Assembly (NCBI RefSeq): GCF_005863245.1
Contig: NZ_VBUT01000005.1
Location: 372,001 to 436,000 of the forward strand
Reading direction: 5' to 3'
DNA: 64,000 bases
Source of the DNA: Nocardia cyriacigeorgica
GTDB taxonomy: Bacteria > Actinomycetota > Actinomycetes > Mycobacteriales > Mycobacteriaceae
The stretch's first letter is position 1. Each line of letters opens with the position of its first letter. The notes beneath the pieces are model-generated. The model did no database searches, was not told where the DNA came from, and was given only the letters and a program-made list of their open reading frames with translations. This document shows, piece after piece, positions 63,663 to 64,000 of the stretch. The position numbers were made by a program, and so were the translations under genes.

Positions 63663-64000
63663 TCAGAGCCCTGGGCGGCCGAGCTGTTGGAGGCGGGCTT
63701 CGTCGAGGTCGAGCATGTGCTGGCAGCGGGCCAGCGCCTTGGCGCCGAAGCGTTCGCGGTCGCGAGCGCGCAGCAGCGCCGCCCGCTGCGCGGCCAGGAC
63801 CTGTAATCGCAGCTGCCGGTACTGTTCGCGCGGGTCGGGGCCCTCCGCCGGCAGATCCCGCTGCGCGGCCGACCCCTTGCGGACGGTGTCGTCACGGACC
63901 ATTCCGACCAGGGTCGGTGGGAACGGGTTGCCGTCGGCGTCGGCCAGACCGGGGGTGTCGAGAACTCCTTCGGCGGCCTGTGACAGTAGCGTCCGCAGCT
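63663..64000 (-). CDS. CPA1-family Na+/H+ antiporter, C-terminal part (cut by window edge)
   Basis: The last 112 codons of a monovalent cation:proton antiporter. The visible part is the cytoplasmic tail, with YRQLRLQVLAAQRAALLRARD and LDLDEARLQQLG, the usual end of actinobacterial CPA1 antiporters. The membrane domain lies beyond position 64000. The frame is open from the window edge to the stop at 63663. Confidence 0.78.
   Translation of the reverse strand, partial: LRTLLSQAAEGVLDTPGLADADGNPFPPTLVGMVRDDTVRKGSAAQRDLPAEGPDPREQYRQLRLQVLAAQRAALLRARDRERFGAKALARCQHMLDLDEARLQQLGRPGL

Overview
The window is GC-rich DNA from a mycolic-acid-type actinobacterium, most likely Nocardia or a close relative. 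Supporting signs are a mycothiol ligase (mshC), an MMPL lipid-type transporter next to an Mtb12-like lipoprotein, DUF3090, SCO1664 and DUF5709 family proteins, a FadD15-like acyl-CoA synthetase, and many GTG and TTG starts. From memory of the M. tuberculosis map, the order mshC - SCO1664 - DUF3090 - phosphomutase - uppP ... lppL-like - pyrD ... PEBP - M20 peptidase follows Rv2130c to Rv2141c. Accessory genes and a transposon are spliced into this conserved backbone. I see no rRNA, tRNA or CRISPR array.

Layout. 1-4.2 kb: glycerol catabolism, with glpD and glpK on the minus strand and an IclR regulator plus a second glpK on the plus strand, around a perfect 17-bp palindrome. 4.2-12 kb: MarR gene, a decayed lipase, a P450 read through into a four-helix membrane domain, a tandem DivIVA mini-protein, an AlkZ-like protein, two TetR genes and an enoyl-CoA hydratase. 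12-18 kb: the mshC to uppP cluster and an aldo/keto reductase lacking catalytic residues. 18-21.3 kb: a hemin-type ABC operon (hmuTUV) behind an IdeR-like box, with two tiny coupled ORFs in its gaps. 21-30 kb: 2H phosphoesterase, Tat-exported metallo-beta-lactamase-fold protein, fused MaoC dehydratase, His-rich membrane protein, BtrH-like protein and an MMPL operon. 30-38 kb: lppL-like, DUF5703, pyrD, a PfkB protein with a degenerate active site, ribA and fadD15.

38.08-46.76 kb: a complete 8,687-bp Tn3-family transposon with 46-bp perfect inverted repeats and a CATCA target duplication, inserted in the last codons of fadD15. It carries tnpA, a SulP anion transporter with a MerR regulator behind a 19-bp-spacer promoter, an MFS exporter with a divergent TetR regulator, and a tyrosine recombinase preceded by a probable resolution site.

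46.8-64 kb: PEBP, M20 peptidase, an orphan adenine methyltransferase, epoxide hydrolase divergent from a CGNR protein, a nucleotidyltransferase, HxlR divergent from an imine-reductase-like gene, NADP-type glutamate dehydrogenase, sirtuin, DUF72, MerR, DUF5709, SMI1/KNR4, an ankyrin lipoprotein divergent from a deaminase, a GntR regulator, and the end of a CPA1 Na+/H+ antiporter. Several divergent pairs here have clear palindromic operators, so local one-regulator/one-target control is a theme of the window.
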